Shown here in pieces: positions 56,764 to 64,000 of a stretch of DNA of 64,000 nt. The notes below the pieces were generated by a model. That model was not told where the DNA came from and did no database searches. It saw nothing but the letters and a program-made list of their open reading frames with translations. How positions within the stretch are numbered: the stretch's first letter is position 1; each line of letters starts with the position of its first letter. The translations under genes and the position numbers were made by a program. Source of the stretch: Williamsia serinedens (GTDB lineage: Bacteria; Actinomycetota; Actinomycetes; Mycobacteriales; Mycobacteriaceae); NCBI RefSeq assembly GCF_024171725.1, contig NZ_JAMTCG010000002.1:310001-374000 (forward strand), in the 5' to 3' direction.

Positions 56764-57639
56764 TCAGACGGCGTTGCGGGCGACGAGCCCGTCGGCGACG
56801 TCCGACGACACGGCACTCACCCGCCGCAGGAAACGGGCGACACGCGGCATGATCTCCAGCTCGCGGTGGACCGCCGCGTGGACCAGCCAGTCGGCGGCCT
56901 CCGTCGCCGTGAGCGCCGGGGCCTTCTGGTACTCGTCGGTCGGCGCGATCATCGGGGTGCGGGTGAGCGGGAAGTACACGGTGCTCACCGTGATGCCGGT
57001 GCCGCGGAGCTCGGCGGCGATGCTGCGACCGAAGACCGAGATCGCCGCCTTCGACCCGGCGTAGGCGGAGAACTTGGGCATCGCCCCCATCGGGATGCCC
57101 CACGTCGACACGTTGATGAAGTGTCCGCTGCCGCGCTCCTTCATGGCGGGCAGGAACCCGAGCGTCAGCTGCACCGGGCCGAAGTAGTTGATGGCCATGG
57201 TCCGCTGGTAGTCGTGCAGGCGGTCGGTCGAGTCGAGCACGTCACGACGGATCGACCGGCCGGCGTTGTTCACGACGACGTCGGGGCAGCCGTGGTCGCG
57301 CAGCACCTCGTCGATGAGTCGGGCGGCGTCGTCGGTGTCGGCGAGATCGGCCGGGCAGGAGTGGGCGGTCCCGCCGTCGGCACGGATCCGTGCGACGACC
57401 TCGTCGAGCTCCTCCACCCGTCGGGCGACGAGGAGGACGGTGGCGCCGCGTCGGGCGAACTTCTCCGCCGCCTCGGCACCGATGCCCGACGACGAGCCGG
57501 TGATGAGGACGGTGGCGCCGCGCAGACGCTCGGTCGGGGACCCGGTGGGCAGGGCCGAGACGAAATCGCTCGGGGTGCGGGGACGCTGCATCGCGGTGCG
57601 CACCACGCGCGTCGCGAAGGCGGTCACAGGATTGCTCAT
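56764..57639 (-). CDS. SDR-family oxidoreductase
   Basis: A 291-residue SDR with a 37-residue N-terminal extension before the nucleotide-binding motif TGSSSGIG. NAG is in VVNNAGRSI, catalytic Ser in NVSTWGIP, and Tyr/Lys in YAGSKAA. The C-terminal region (TATEAADWLVHAAVHRELEI, PRVARFLRRVSAVSS) resembles mycobacterial SDRs thought to reduce lipid or mycolate-type ketones. It starts at ATG 57639. It is on the same strand as the GAF regulator, 83 nt upstream of it. Confidence 0.9.
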   Translation of the reverse strand: MSNPVTAFATRVVRTAMQRPRTPSDFVSALPTGSPTERLRGATVLITGSSSGIGAEAAEKFARRGATVLLVARRVEELDEVVARIRADGGTAHSCPADLADTDDAARLIDEVLRDHGCPDVVVNNAGRSIRRDVLDSTDRLHDYQRTMAINYFGPVQLTLGFLPAMKERGSGHFINVSTWGIPMGAMPKFSAYAGSKAAISVFGRSIAAELRGTGITVSTVYFPLTRTPMIAPTDEYQKAPALTATEAADWLVHAAVHRELEIMPRVARFLRRVSAVSSDVADGLVARNAV

Positions 57640-57704
57640 GCGAGAACGGTAGAGGACCGGCTGACACGGGCTCGTGTCAGACCGGCGGACGGCAGAATGA
57701 GCCG

Positions 57705-58124
57705 ATGAACACGCTTCTCAACATCATCTGGCTGGTGCTGGCGGGCCTGTGGATGGCCATCGGGTACTTCCTCGCCGGCATCGTCTGCTGCATCCTCATC
57801 ATCACCATCCCGTTCGGGATCGCCGCGTTCCGGATCGGCGCCTACGCGCTGTGGCCGTTCGGGCGCAGCGTCGTCCGCGATCCGGGTGCGGGCGTGGCGT
57901 CGGCGATCGGGAACGTGATCTGGCTGATCGTCGCCGGCATCTGGCTCGCGCTCGGCCACATCGTCACCGGGGTCCTGCTGTGTCTGACGATCATCGGGAT
58001 CCCGCTCGGTCTCGCCAACTTCAAGCTGGTGCCCGTCTCGCTGCTCCCCCTCGGCGCGCGCATCGTCGACACCCGCATGGTCGCCGGGAACGCGTACGTG
58101 GCGATGCCGCAGACGCGTCGCTAA
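57705..58124 (+). CDS. YccF-domain inner-membrane protein
   Basis: A 139-residue protein made of two similar halves, each with a membrane hairpin: IIWLVLAGLWMAIGYFLAGI ... ITIPFGIAAFRI, and VIWLIVAGIWLALGHIVTGV ... IIGIPLGLANFKL. This internal duplication is typical of YccF proteins, whose function is not known. Its TAA stop forms part of the -10-like element of the next gene. Confidence 0.92.
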   Translation: MNTLLNIIWLVLAGLWMAIGYFLAGIVCCILIITIPFGIAAFRIGAYALWPFGRSVVRDPGAGVASAIGNVIWLIVAGIWLALGHIVTGVLLCLTIIGIPLGLANFKLVPVSLLPLGARIVDTRMVAGNAYVAMPQTRR

Positions 58125-58127
58125 CAT
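58122..58127 (+). promoter_or_regulatory. -10-like hexamer overlapping the YccF stop codon
   Basis: TAACAT starts on the YccF stop codon and is 6 nt (TTAGGC) before ATG 58134. There is no ribosome site, so a leaderless message is likely. The -35 region is weak. Confidence 0.35.
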
Positions 58128-58133
58128 TTAGGC

Positions 58134-59036
58134 ATGCAAACGAATCAGCGTTCGGACGGCGACCAGTGGACCATCACCTCCAGCGTGGGGCGGACCGCGC
58201 TGCTGGTGGCGCTGGGACGGGCGCTGGAGAGCAGGCGTGACGACGCGCTGATCGACGACCCGTTCGCCGAGTCGCTGGTGCTCGCCGCGGGCGATGCGGA
58301 CATCACACCCACCGCGGTCGAGGAGCGGGCACAGGACGACCCCGACATGACCCGGTCGCTGGAGTTCCTCACCGACATGATGGCGGCGAGGACCTTGCGC
58401 ATCGACGACGAGATCCGGACGGCCAACGCCGACCGGTGCCGTCAGGTGGTCCTCCTCGCGAGCGGCCTCGACGCGCGCGCCGCGCGGATCCCGTGGACGC
58501 CGGGCACCACCGTGTTCGAGGTCGACCAGCCCGCGGTCATCGGGTTCAAGGACGAGGTGCTCGACGAGGTCGGCGCACGCCCGTCGGCCACACGCGTGTC
58601 GGTCGCCTGCGACCTCCGCGACGACTGGCTGAGCGCACTGCGCTCCGCGGATTTCGCCGACGACGTGCCCACGTTCTGGCTCGCGGAGGGCCTGCTCCCC
58701 TACCTCCGTCCGGCCGACCAGGAGCGACTGCTCACCACGATCACGTCGGTGGCGCCGAGTGGCAGCGTGCTCATGCTGGACACGACGAGTGGGCCGATCG
58801 ACACCGACGACTGGGACGTCGACGCCACGGGTTTCGGGGTGAGCGTGGAGGACCTGTTCCTGGACACGGGAGAGTTCGACGCGCAGCAGTGGCTGGAGGA
58901 GCACGGCTGGACGGCCACGTCGGAACCGGTCGTGTCGGTGCTGGGGGAGAACGGCCGCGGCAGCGGGATCACCTCCGACGAGCGCTACTCGGCGATGATC
59001 GGCAAGGTCCGCATCGTCACCGCGCACCGTCGCTGA
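58134..59036 (+). CDS. SAM-dependent methyltransferase, TIGR00027 (LCM-like) family
   Basis: A 300-residue putative O-methyltransferase of the family greatly expanded in mycobacteria (Rv0725c-like). Hallmarks are ITSSVGRTALLVALGRALES at the N terminus, DDPFAESLV, RTLRIDDEI, the SAM-site VVLLASGLDARAARIPW with the acidic VFEVDQP, and FWLAEGLLPYL. The substrate is unknown. Confidence 0.92.
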   Translation: MQTNQRSDGDQWTITSSVGRTALLVALGRALESRRDDALIDDPFAESLVLAAGDADITPTAVEERAQDDPDMTRSLEFLTDMMAARTLRIDDEIRTANADRCRQVVLLASGLDARAARIPWTPGTTVFEVDQPAVIGFKDEVLDEVGARPSATRVSVACDLRDDWLSALRSADFADDVPTFWLAEGLLPYLRPADQERLLTTITSVAPSGSVLMLDTTSGPIDTDDWDVDATGFGVSVEDLFLDTGEFDAQQWLEEHGWTATSEPVVSVLGENGRGSGITSDERYSAMIGKVRIVTAHRR

Positions 59037-59064
59037 CGCCCGATCATCCACCGTTCACCCGCGG

Positions 59065-59096
59065 TTGACCCGACGGCCACGACCACCCGGTAATCA
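59065..59096 (+). promoter_or_regulatory. probable promoter of a leaderless RNase transcript
   Basis: TTGACC at 59065-59070 is followed by TAATCA at 59091-59096, with a 20-nt spacer (18 nt if GGTAAT at 59089-59094 is the -10). The ATG is at 59103, 6 nt further, with no Shine-Dalgarno. A perfect odd palindrome GTAAT-C-ATTAC overlaps the -10. Confidence 0.4.
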
Positions 59097-59102
59097 TTAC
59101 GC

Positions 59103-59498
59103 ATGCTCACGAAGAAGCGGTTCTCCGCCGTCGCCGCCGCGGTGTTCGCCACCGGCGCACTGACTCTCGCCACCCCAGCGACCGCCGACGCGGCCATCTC
59201 CTCCTGCTACCTGTCGTCGCTGCCGTCGCAGGCGACCGACACGGTCGACCTCATCCACGACGGTGGCCCGTTCCCCTACCCGAACAACGACGGCGTCGTG
59301 TTCTCCAACCGGGAGGGCGTCCTGCCGTCGGCGGCGTCGGGCTACTACCACGAGTACACGGTGATCACGCCCGGCTCGAGCACCCGCGGGGCACGTCGGA
59401 TCGTCACCGGCGGAACGCCTCTCACCAGCCCGCCCCACTACTACTACACCGGTGACCACTACGGCTCCTTCTGCGAGATCCGCGACGCGAACTACTGA
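59103..59498 (+). CDS. secreted ribonuclease of the barnase/RNase Sa (T1) family
   Basis: A 131-residue exported microbial RNase that cuts after guanine. The signal peptide of about 30 residues ends PATADA. Active-site residues match RNase Sa: Glu84 (YYHEYTV), Arg98/Arg99 (RGARRIV) and His119 (TGDHYGSF). Cys35 and Cys124 should form the one conserved disulfide. The gene for its inhibitor follows after 18 nt, which protects the cell before export. Confidence 0.93.
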   Translation: MLTKKRFSAVAAAVFATGALTLATPATADAAISSCYLSSLPSQATDTVDLIHDGGPFPYPNNDGVVFSNREGVLPSAASGYYHEYTVITPGSSTRGARRIVTGGTPLTSPPHYYYTGDHYGSFCEIRDANY

Positions 59499-59516
59499 TC
59501 CGGTAGAACGACACCC

Positions 59517-59786
59517 GTGATCCGCTACCGCATCGACGGCTCGGCCATCGCGTCGACGAAGGACTTCTACGACGAGATCGGCCGGGCCGTCAACGGTCCG
59601 GGCGGCTACTTCGGCGCCAATCTCGACGCGCTCGCCGACTGCCTCCGTGGAGGATTCGGCACACCGGCCGACCAGGGCTTCGAGTTCGAACTGACGCAGT
59701 CCGACACCGTCCGGGCGCATCTCGACCGCTTCGACGAGATCGTCGCGGTGTTCGCCGACGAGGGTGTGCCGCTGCACCTGCACTGA
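59517..59786 (+). CDS. barstar-family ribonuclease inhibitor
   Basis: An 89-residue cytosolic barstar. The inhibitory helix is intact, GGYFGANLDALADCLRGG, with Asp37 and Asp41 at the positions of barstar Asp35 and Asp39, which plug the RNase active site. It starts at GTG 59517 without a strong ribosome site and probably relies on coupling to the RNase gene 18 nt upstream. Confidence 0.92.
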   Translation: MIRYRIDGSAIASTKDFYDEIGRAVNGPGGYFGANLDALADCLRGGFGTPADQGFEFELTQSDTVRAHLDRFDEIVAVFADEGVPLHLH

Positions 59787-59812
59787 CCGTCGGGCCTGCG
59801 CCGACCGACCGA

Positions 59813-61321
59813 TCAGAGGCGCATGGCGCGGACCGTGTCGACGGTGTCGGCCTCGGCCGGTGTCTTGTCGGGCCGGTACCGCAGGACCCGTGCGAAGCGC
59901 AGCGCCACCCCGCCGGGGTAGCGCGACGACGTCTGCGCACCGTCGAGTTCGATCTCCACGACGATCTCCGGCCGCAGGTACACGGTATGACCGTCACGGT
60001 GCGTCTCGTACCGCGGCAACTCCTCGGTCTGCCACCGCAACAGCTCGTCGGTGAGTCCCTTGAACGTCTTGCCCACCATGATCGGCGGGCCGCCGTCGGG
60101 GTCGCGTGCGCCCAGGTGCAGGTTCGAGAGCCATCCCGACCGCCGACCGCTCCCCCACTCCACGCCGATGACGACGAGGTCGAGGGTGTGTTCGGGCTTG
60201 ATCTTCTGCCAACTCTTCCCGCGGCGGCCTGCACTGTAGGGCGACGCGAGGTCCTTCACCATGGCCCCCTCGTGGCCGGCGGCGAGCGCGGCGTCGAGGT
60301 GCGCGGCCGCCTCGTCGGGGGTCGGACGCATCACCGACGGGATGCGATGGGGTCCGGCGACGCGCTCGAGTGCCACGAGCCGTTCCTCGAGCGGCGCGTC
60401 GAGGAGGTCGACGCCGTCGAGGTGAAGGCAGTCGAAGAACCACGGCGACAACAGGAGTTCGCCCTCGGCGGAGCCGAACCGGCTCATCGTCTCCTGGAAC
60501 GGGCGAGGGCGACCCGAGTCGGCGAGGGCGAGCGTCTCCCCGTCGAGGACGACGGACTCGCACGGCAGGCCCCGGACCAACTCGACGAGTTCGGGCACCG
60601 ACGACGTGATGTCCCGCAGCGTCCGCGTCACGATGAGGACGTCGTCACCGGTGCGGTGGACCTGGATGCGTGCCCCGTCGAGCTTGTACTCGACGACGAC
60701 GTCGGGCCCGAGCGACGCGATCGCCTCGTCCATCGACGAGCCCGGTGACGCCAGCATCGGCCGGACCGGCCTCCCGACGACGAGAGCCACGGCCCGCAGC
60801 GTCTCCTCGCCACCGGTGATGGCGTCGGCCGCGGTGCGTGCGAGGTCACCGGAGAGCATGACCGCGCGCCGGACGACCGCTGCGTCGACACCGGACGCCG
60901 CCGCGATCGCCTCCGTCATCACGCCCTCGAGCGCGCCCTGCCGCAGCTCGCCGGTGATGAGACCGATGAGGAACTTCTGCTCCGACGCTGTGGCCGCGCC
61001 GAGCAGCGCACCCAGGGCGGCCTTGCGGCGTTGCGTGGATCCGGCGCCGGTGATGGTGGTCAGCTCGGTGAGCGCGGCGTCGACCTCGGTCACGGTGAGC
61101 GACGGCTCCGCCGCCGGGTCGGGGCGCGCCGACGACAGCGTCCGCCACCCGATGCCGATCCGTCCCTGACGGGTCTCCCCCGCCAGCCAGACGACCGTGG
61201 CGAGCACCTCGTCGGGCGCGGCCACGGACAGGACGGCGGCGAGTTCGGCGGTCTTGGTCTTGCGTGACCGGGTCGCAGCGACCCGCTCGGAGGCGTCGAC
61301 GACGGACGCGAGCAGGGTCAC
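59813..61321 (-). CDS. ligB: ATP-dependent DNA ligase LigB
   Basis: A 502-residue ATP-dependent DNA ligase. The N-terminal DNA-binding domain (1-190) precedes the nucleotidyltransferase domain with adenylated Lys213 (EYKLDGARIQVHR). Motif III-like VLDGETLAL, motif IV EGAMVKDLASPY and motif V SWQKIKPEHTLDLV are present, then the OB-fold. Length and order match Rv3062 (LigB). Ligases of this type are accessory to the NAD-dependent LigA and may act in repair. ATG 61321 overlaps the diguanylate cyclase stop as ATGA. Confidence 0.95.
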   Translation of the reverse strand: MTLLASVVDASERVAATRSRKTKTAELAAVLSVAAPDEVLATVVWLAGETRQGRIGIGWRTLSSARPDPAAEPSLTVTEVDAALTELTTITGAGSTQRRKAALGALLGAATASEQKFLIGLITGELRQGALEGVMTEAIAAASGVDAAVVRRAVMLSGDLARTAADAITGGEETLRAVALVVGRPVRPMLASPGSSMDEAIASLGPDVVVEYKLDGARIQVHRTGDDVLIVTRTLRDITSSVPELVELVRGLPCESVVLDGETLALADSGRPRPFQETMSRFGSAEGELLLSPWFFDCLHLDGVDLLDAPLEERLVALERVAGPHRIPSVMRPTPDEAAAHLDAALAAGHEGAMVKDLASPYSAGRRGKSWQKIKPEHTLDLVVIGVEWGSGRRSGWLSNLHLGARDPDGGPPIMVGKTFKGLTDELLRWQTEELPRYETHRDGHTVYLRPEIVVEIELDGAQTSSRYPGGVALRFARVLRYRPDKTPAEADTVDTVRAMRL

Positions 61322-62364
61322 CGGCGCACCCGGACCCCGTTGCCGCCGGACCGCTTCTGCTCGTACATGACCTTGTCCGCCTGTCGATGCGCCGCGCGGG
61401 CGACGTCCCGCGGGGTGGTCCCGGTGTCATGGCTGACGAACGTGACCCCCACGCTCAACGTCACCGTGGGAGCGTCCCTTCCCCCCGACAGGCGTGTCGG
61501 GATCGCCCGCACGCGATCGCAGAGCAGGTCGACGCTCGGGTGGATCAGCGCGATGGTGAACTCCTCGCCGCCGCTGCGGGCGACCACCCCGAGATCGCCG
61601 ACGTGACCGGTCAGCTCGCCCGCAACATGCGCGATCACCTCGTCGCCGACGTCGTGACCGTGGATGTCGTTGACGGACTTGAACCCGTCGATGTCGGCGA
61701 CCGCGACGGCCACCGACTCCCCGGTCCGCGCCGACCGCGCGACCATCGGGACCATCGCGCTCCACATCCCGCGCAGGTTGCGGACACCGGTGAGCGGGTC
61801 CGTCGAGGCGAGCACGGCCCGTTCGCGCATGGTCCGCCAGGCGAGCTCGACGGTGAGGATCGGTCCGACGACGGCGAACAGGACGATGTCCATGCGGACG
61901 AGGACATAGACGACGCCCGCCCCGTAGGCGATCGCGGCGCCGGCGTAGGCGGCGGTGACGACCGTCGCGAAGAGGGTGTGCGCCACCAACCATCGCCGTG
62001 GCAGGAAGAAGACGGCCATCAGGCCGATCACCCCGAACAGGGCGCACCCGATGACCGCGTCGGCCAGGGGTTCGATCGACGTGAGGACGAGACCGGTGCC
62101 GAGGTCGGCGAAGACGATGAACGTGCGGATGCCCCGCGGAGTCAGGAACCACCGGCTCACCACCCACACGACGGCGGTGACCAGTGACAGCGTCCCGAAC
62201 GCGATGACGAGGAGATCGAGCCACCAGGGACTGTCGGTGTAGAGGCGCGTCAGGTACGCGAGCAGTGCGAAGTTCGCGGCCGCCGCGCCGATCGTGTATC
62301 GCGAGATCGCCTGGATGCGGGACTCGCGGTGAGCTGCCGGCTGCGCGGGACGGACACCTCGCAT
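61318..62364 (-). CDS. membrane-bound GGDEF diguanylate cyclase
   Basis: A 348-residue protein: about six membrane helices (residues 20-180) without a recognised sensor domain, then a GGDEF domain (about 190-345; DPLTGVRNLRG; VADIDGFKSVNDIHGHDVGD). The signature is GGEEF (RSGGEEFTIAL), so it should be active in making c-di-GMP. The RxxD inhibitory site expected five residues before it is absent (HVGD). It is the upstream partner of ligB in a coupled two-gene unit. Confidence 0.93.
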   Translation of the reverse strand: MRGVRPAQPAAHRESRIQAISRYTIGAAAANFALLAYLTRLYTDSPWWLDLLVIAFGTLSLVTAVVWVVSRWFLTPRGIRTFIVFADLGTGLVLTSIEPLADAVIGCALFGVIGLMAVFFLPRRWLVAHTLFATVVTAAYAGAAIAYGAGVVYVLVRMDIVLFAVVGPILTVELAWRTMRERAVLASTDPLTGVRNLRGMWSAMVPMVARSARTGESVAVAVADIDGFKSVNDIHGHDVGDEVIAHVAGELTGHVGDLGVVARSGGEEFTIALIHPSVDLLCDRVRAIPTRLSGGRDAPTVTLSVGVTFVSHDTGTTPRDVARAAHRQADKVMYEQKRSGGNGVRVRR

Positions 62365-62419
62365 CGCTCACTCACCCCGTGTCGGAACCTCTGTGGCGTA
62401 TGACACTAATGCAGGGGGG

Positions 62420-62854
62420 TCAGAGCGTCTCCAGAGAATCCGTCATCGACCGGACGGTCTCACCGGCGATCCGCTGGAAGAGCAGCCAGAAGACCGGGAT
62501 GCCCAGTCGCCACACGCCCTTCGGTCGGATGGTCGCCGTGTAGGTGATCTCGCTGCGGCCGTCGCCGAGGGCGCGGACGGCGATGTCGTCGGCGGTGTCC
62601 GTCGCGGTGTTCGTCCCCTCGAACCGCACGTGGTCGGGGTCGTCGCGGACCAGGGTGTAGTCGAGCTGGGGCTTGGCACCCCCGAACGAGGACGTGTTGT
62701 GCCAGACGGTGCCGACGGCGACAGGGCCGTCGGTGGTCTGCACGTTGCTGATGCTGCCGGGGTCCCACTGCGTGGCGTTCGCGAAGTCGCGGAGGTAGGC
62801 GACCGCCGCCTTCTGCTCGACCCCGGCCGTGAACGTCCGCGTCACCTGGACCAT
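62420..62854 (-). CDS. SRPBCC-family protein
   Basis: A 144-residue START-like protein: MVQVTRTFTAGVEQKAAVAY, FANATQWDPGSISNVQ, VWHNTSSFGGAKPQLDYTLV, and a C-terminal long helix (FWLLFQRIAGETVRSMTDSL). It starts at ATG 62854, 7 nt after the stop of the dioxygenase gene, so the two are an operon. It probably binds a hydrophobic ligand, possibly a substrate or product of that enzyme. Confidence 0.88.
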   Translation of the reverse strand: MVQVTRTFTAGVEQKAAVAYLRDFANATQWDPGSISNVQTTDGPVAVGTVWHNTSSFGGAKPQLDYTLVRDDPDHVRFEGTNTATDTADDIAVRALGDGRSEITYTATIRPKGVWRLGIPVFWLLFQRIAGETVRSMTDSLETL

Positions 62855-62861
62855 GCGCGCC

Positions 62862-63860
62862 TCAGCGGGCGAAGCCGGAGATGCTGCGGTCGCTCACAGG
62901 GGCGAAGCCCGGCAGTCGCGACGGCTCGTCGACGACCGAGTAGTGCGACGCGTCGCCGGCGATCACCGTCGACCGACGACCGTCGACACCCACGGGGATG
63001 TCGCCGGCGAGGGTCACGCGGTTCACCCGGCGGTAGGCGCCCCCGAAGTCGGCGACGCCGTAGTGCTGCGTCGAGCGGTTGTCCCAGATCGCGACGTCGC
63101 CCGGCGACCATGCCCAGCGGACGGTGTTGTCGGGGCGCTCGATGCGCGCCTGCAACAGACGCAGGATGTCCGCGGTCTCCGACGTCTTCAGACCCGTGAA
63201 GGAATCGACGAAGTGGCCCAGGGTCAGTGCGCGCTCGCCGGTCTCGGGGTGGACGCGGACGACGGGGTGCTCGGTCCGGAAGACGGTGCGCACGAACTCC
63301 TCCCGGTACGCCGGGTCACTGGAGTCGCCCACGGTGAGGTGCTCGGCGTAGTCGTAGTCGTTGGTGTGCACCGCGCGCAGCGAGTCGGCGAGGACGCGCA
63401 ACGGCAGCGGCAGCGCCGCGTAGGCCGCGACCGTCGACGCCCACATGGTCGCGCCGCCGTACTCCGGCTGCACCACGGCCCGCAGCACCGACATCTTCGG
63501 GATGCGGTCGACGAAGGTGACGTCGGTGTGCCACGAGTTCGCGGCCCCCTCCAGCGGCAACAGGTCCTCACCCCGCGACAGGACCGTCGGATGCGCCTTC
63601 GTGGGGACGCCCAACCGCGACGCGAACGCGTACTGGCCGTCGTCGTCGATGTGGTGCTGCCCCGTGATGACGACGACCTTGTGGGTCAGGACCGCCCGTC
63701 GGATGTCCTCGACGGTCGTGTCGTCGAGGTCGGCCGACAGGTGCACGCCGTCGATCCGGGCTCCCAGGTGGTGGCCGATCTTCGTCAGCGTGACCCGGGG
63801 ATCGGCGAAGTCCGCACGGGGTGCGTCGGTGGTGCTCGTGGGGTCCAGAATCGCCGTCAT
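62862..63860 (-). CDS. TauD/TfdA-type Fe(II)/2-oxoglutarate dioxygenase (Rv3406-like alkylsulfatase)
   Basis: A 332-residue dioxygenase closely resembling, from memory, M. tuberculosis Rv3406, which releases sulfate from alkyl sulfates. Iron ligands are His111, Asp113 (SWHTDVTF) and His266 (NRSTQHYGVADF), and the 2-oxoglutarate salt bridge is an Arg in YRRVNRVTLAGD. Shared segments include RTEHPVVRVHPETGER and WSPGDVAIWDNR. It starts at ATG 63860; the longer frame to 63968 runs into the divergent promoter region. It is the first gene of a unit with the SRPBCC protein and probably supports sulfur or alkyl-sulfate use. Confidence 0.92.
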   Translation of the reverse strand: MTAILDPTSTTDAPRADFADPRVTLTKIGHHLGARIDGVHLSADLDDTTVEDIRRAVLTHKVVVITGQHHIDDDGQYAFASRLGVPTKAHPTVLSRGEDLLPLEGAANSWHTDVTFVDRIPKMSVLRAVVQPEYGGATMWASTVAAYAALPLPLRVLADSLRAVHTNDYDYAEHLTVGDSSDPAYREEFVRTVFRTEHPVVRVHPETGERALTLGHFVDSFTGLKTSETADILRLLQARIERPDNTVRWAWSPGDVAIWDNRSTQHYGVADFGGAYRRVNRVTLAGDIPVGVDGRRSTVIAGDASHYSVVDEPSRLPGFAPVSDRSISGFAR

Positions 63861-63987
63861 ACCAGCATGTATGCCCCAAGTCGGGCCCTCGGGGAACGGT
63901 TGCGCGCATACTGAGCCGAATTGCGATGGCCCGTCGAGACCGCGGCGCGTCGGTCGCACGGGCCACATTCACCAGTGAGGAGGGCCC

Positions 63988-64000
63988 GTGGACAACGTCT
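63988..64000 (+). CDS. start of a gene cut by the right edge
   Basis: GTG 63988 follows a strong GAGGAGGG ribosome site at 63976-63983 and opens VDNV before the window ends. It is divergent from the dioxygenase gene. Only four codons are visible, so nothing can be said about the product. Confidence 0.5.

Overview
The window is GC-rich chromosomal DNA with dense genes, many GTG starts and frequent 4-nt stop/start overlaps. It points to a mycolic-acid actinobacterium of the order Mycobacteriales (Gordonia, Williamsia, Rhodococcus or a relative). Supporting genes are a two-domain LysX, GabD2, an EspR-type regulator, a DUF222/HNH (13E12-type) gene, an Rv2296-like dehalogenase and an Rv3406-like dioxygenase. 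The genus is an inference from gene content only. I see no rRNA, tRNA, CRISPR array or insertion sequence.

Layout. (1) 1-5660, minus strand: jetA-jetB-jetC of a Wadjet (MksBEF-type) anti-plasmid system, cut by the left edge; jetD would lie outside. (2) 5.7-9.6 kb: oxidative-stress and metal genes (msrA, a 52-residue membrane protein, sodA, a TMEM165-type exporter) and an EspR-like regulator. (3) 9.8-14.9 kb: a RecB/TM0106-type Fe-S nuclease with a 27-bp tandem duplication, a coiled-coil protein, and a likely copper operon (His/Met-rich membrane protein, YcnI, CopC). (4) 15.1-22.6 kb: gabD2 with an operator-like palindrome, S4 protein and RraA, lysX coupled to an alpha/beta hydrolase, and secreted proteins. 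(5) 22.6-26.6 kb: a thiolase-like/crotonase fusion divergent from a TetR-SMP30 pair, with a three-half-site operator between them. (6) 26.6-32.7 kb: gltBD.

(7) 33.2-35.8 kb: a secreted lipase and a frameshifted DUF222/HNH gene. (8) 35.8-43.1 kb: an ABC exporter with its own DesK/DesR-like pair, an HSL esterase, a small membrane protein, and a second kinase-regulator pair. (9) 43.1-49.7 kb: haloalkane dehalogenase coupled to a LysR regulator, a divergent MFS exporter, and a tandem pair of related polytopic membrane proteins of unknown role. (10) 49.7-57.6 kb: three SDR oxidoreductases, a TetR regulator with two well-formed operators, aldehyde dehydrogenase with DUF779, an SRPBCC protein, an acetoacetate-decarboxylase-fold protein and a GAF-domain activator. 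(11) 57.7-64 kb: YccF, a TIGR00027 methyltransferase, a secreted RNase with its barstar inhibitor, a diguanylate cyclase coupled to DNA ligase LigB, and a TauD-type dioxygenase with an SRPBCC partner.

Two patterns recur. Several genes have a -10-like TANNNT hexamer 6-7 nt before the ATG and no convincing Shine-Dalgarno, which suggests leaderless transcripts. Many convergent gene pairs abut or overlap, and in one case a terminator-like hairpin lies inside the coding sequence. Most genes look like ordinary chromosomal genes. The least explained items are the tandem membrane-protein pair, the thiolase-crotonase fusion and the duplicated Fe-S segment.
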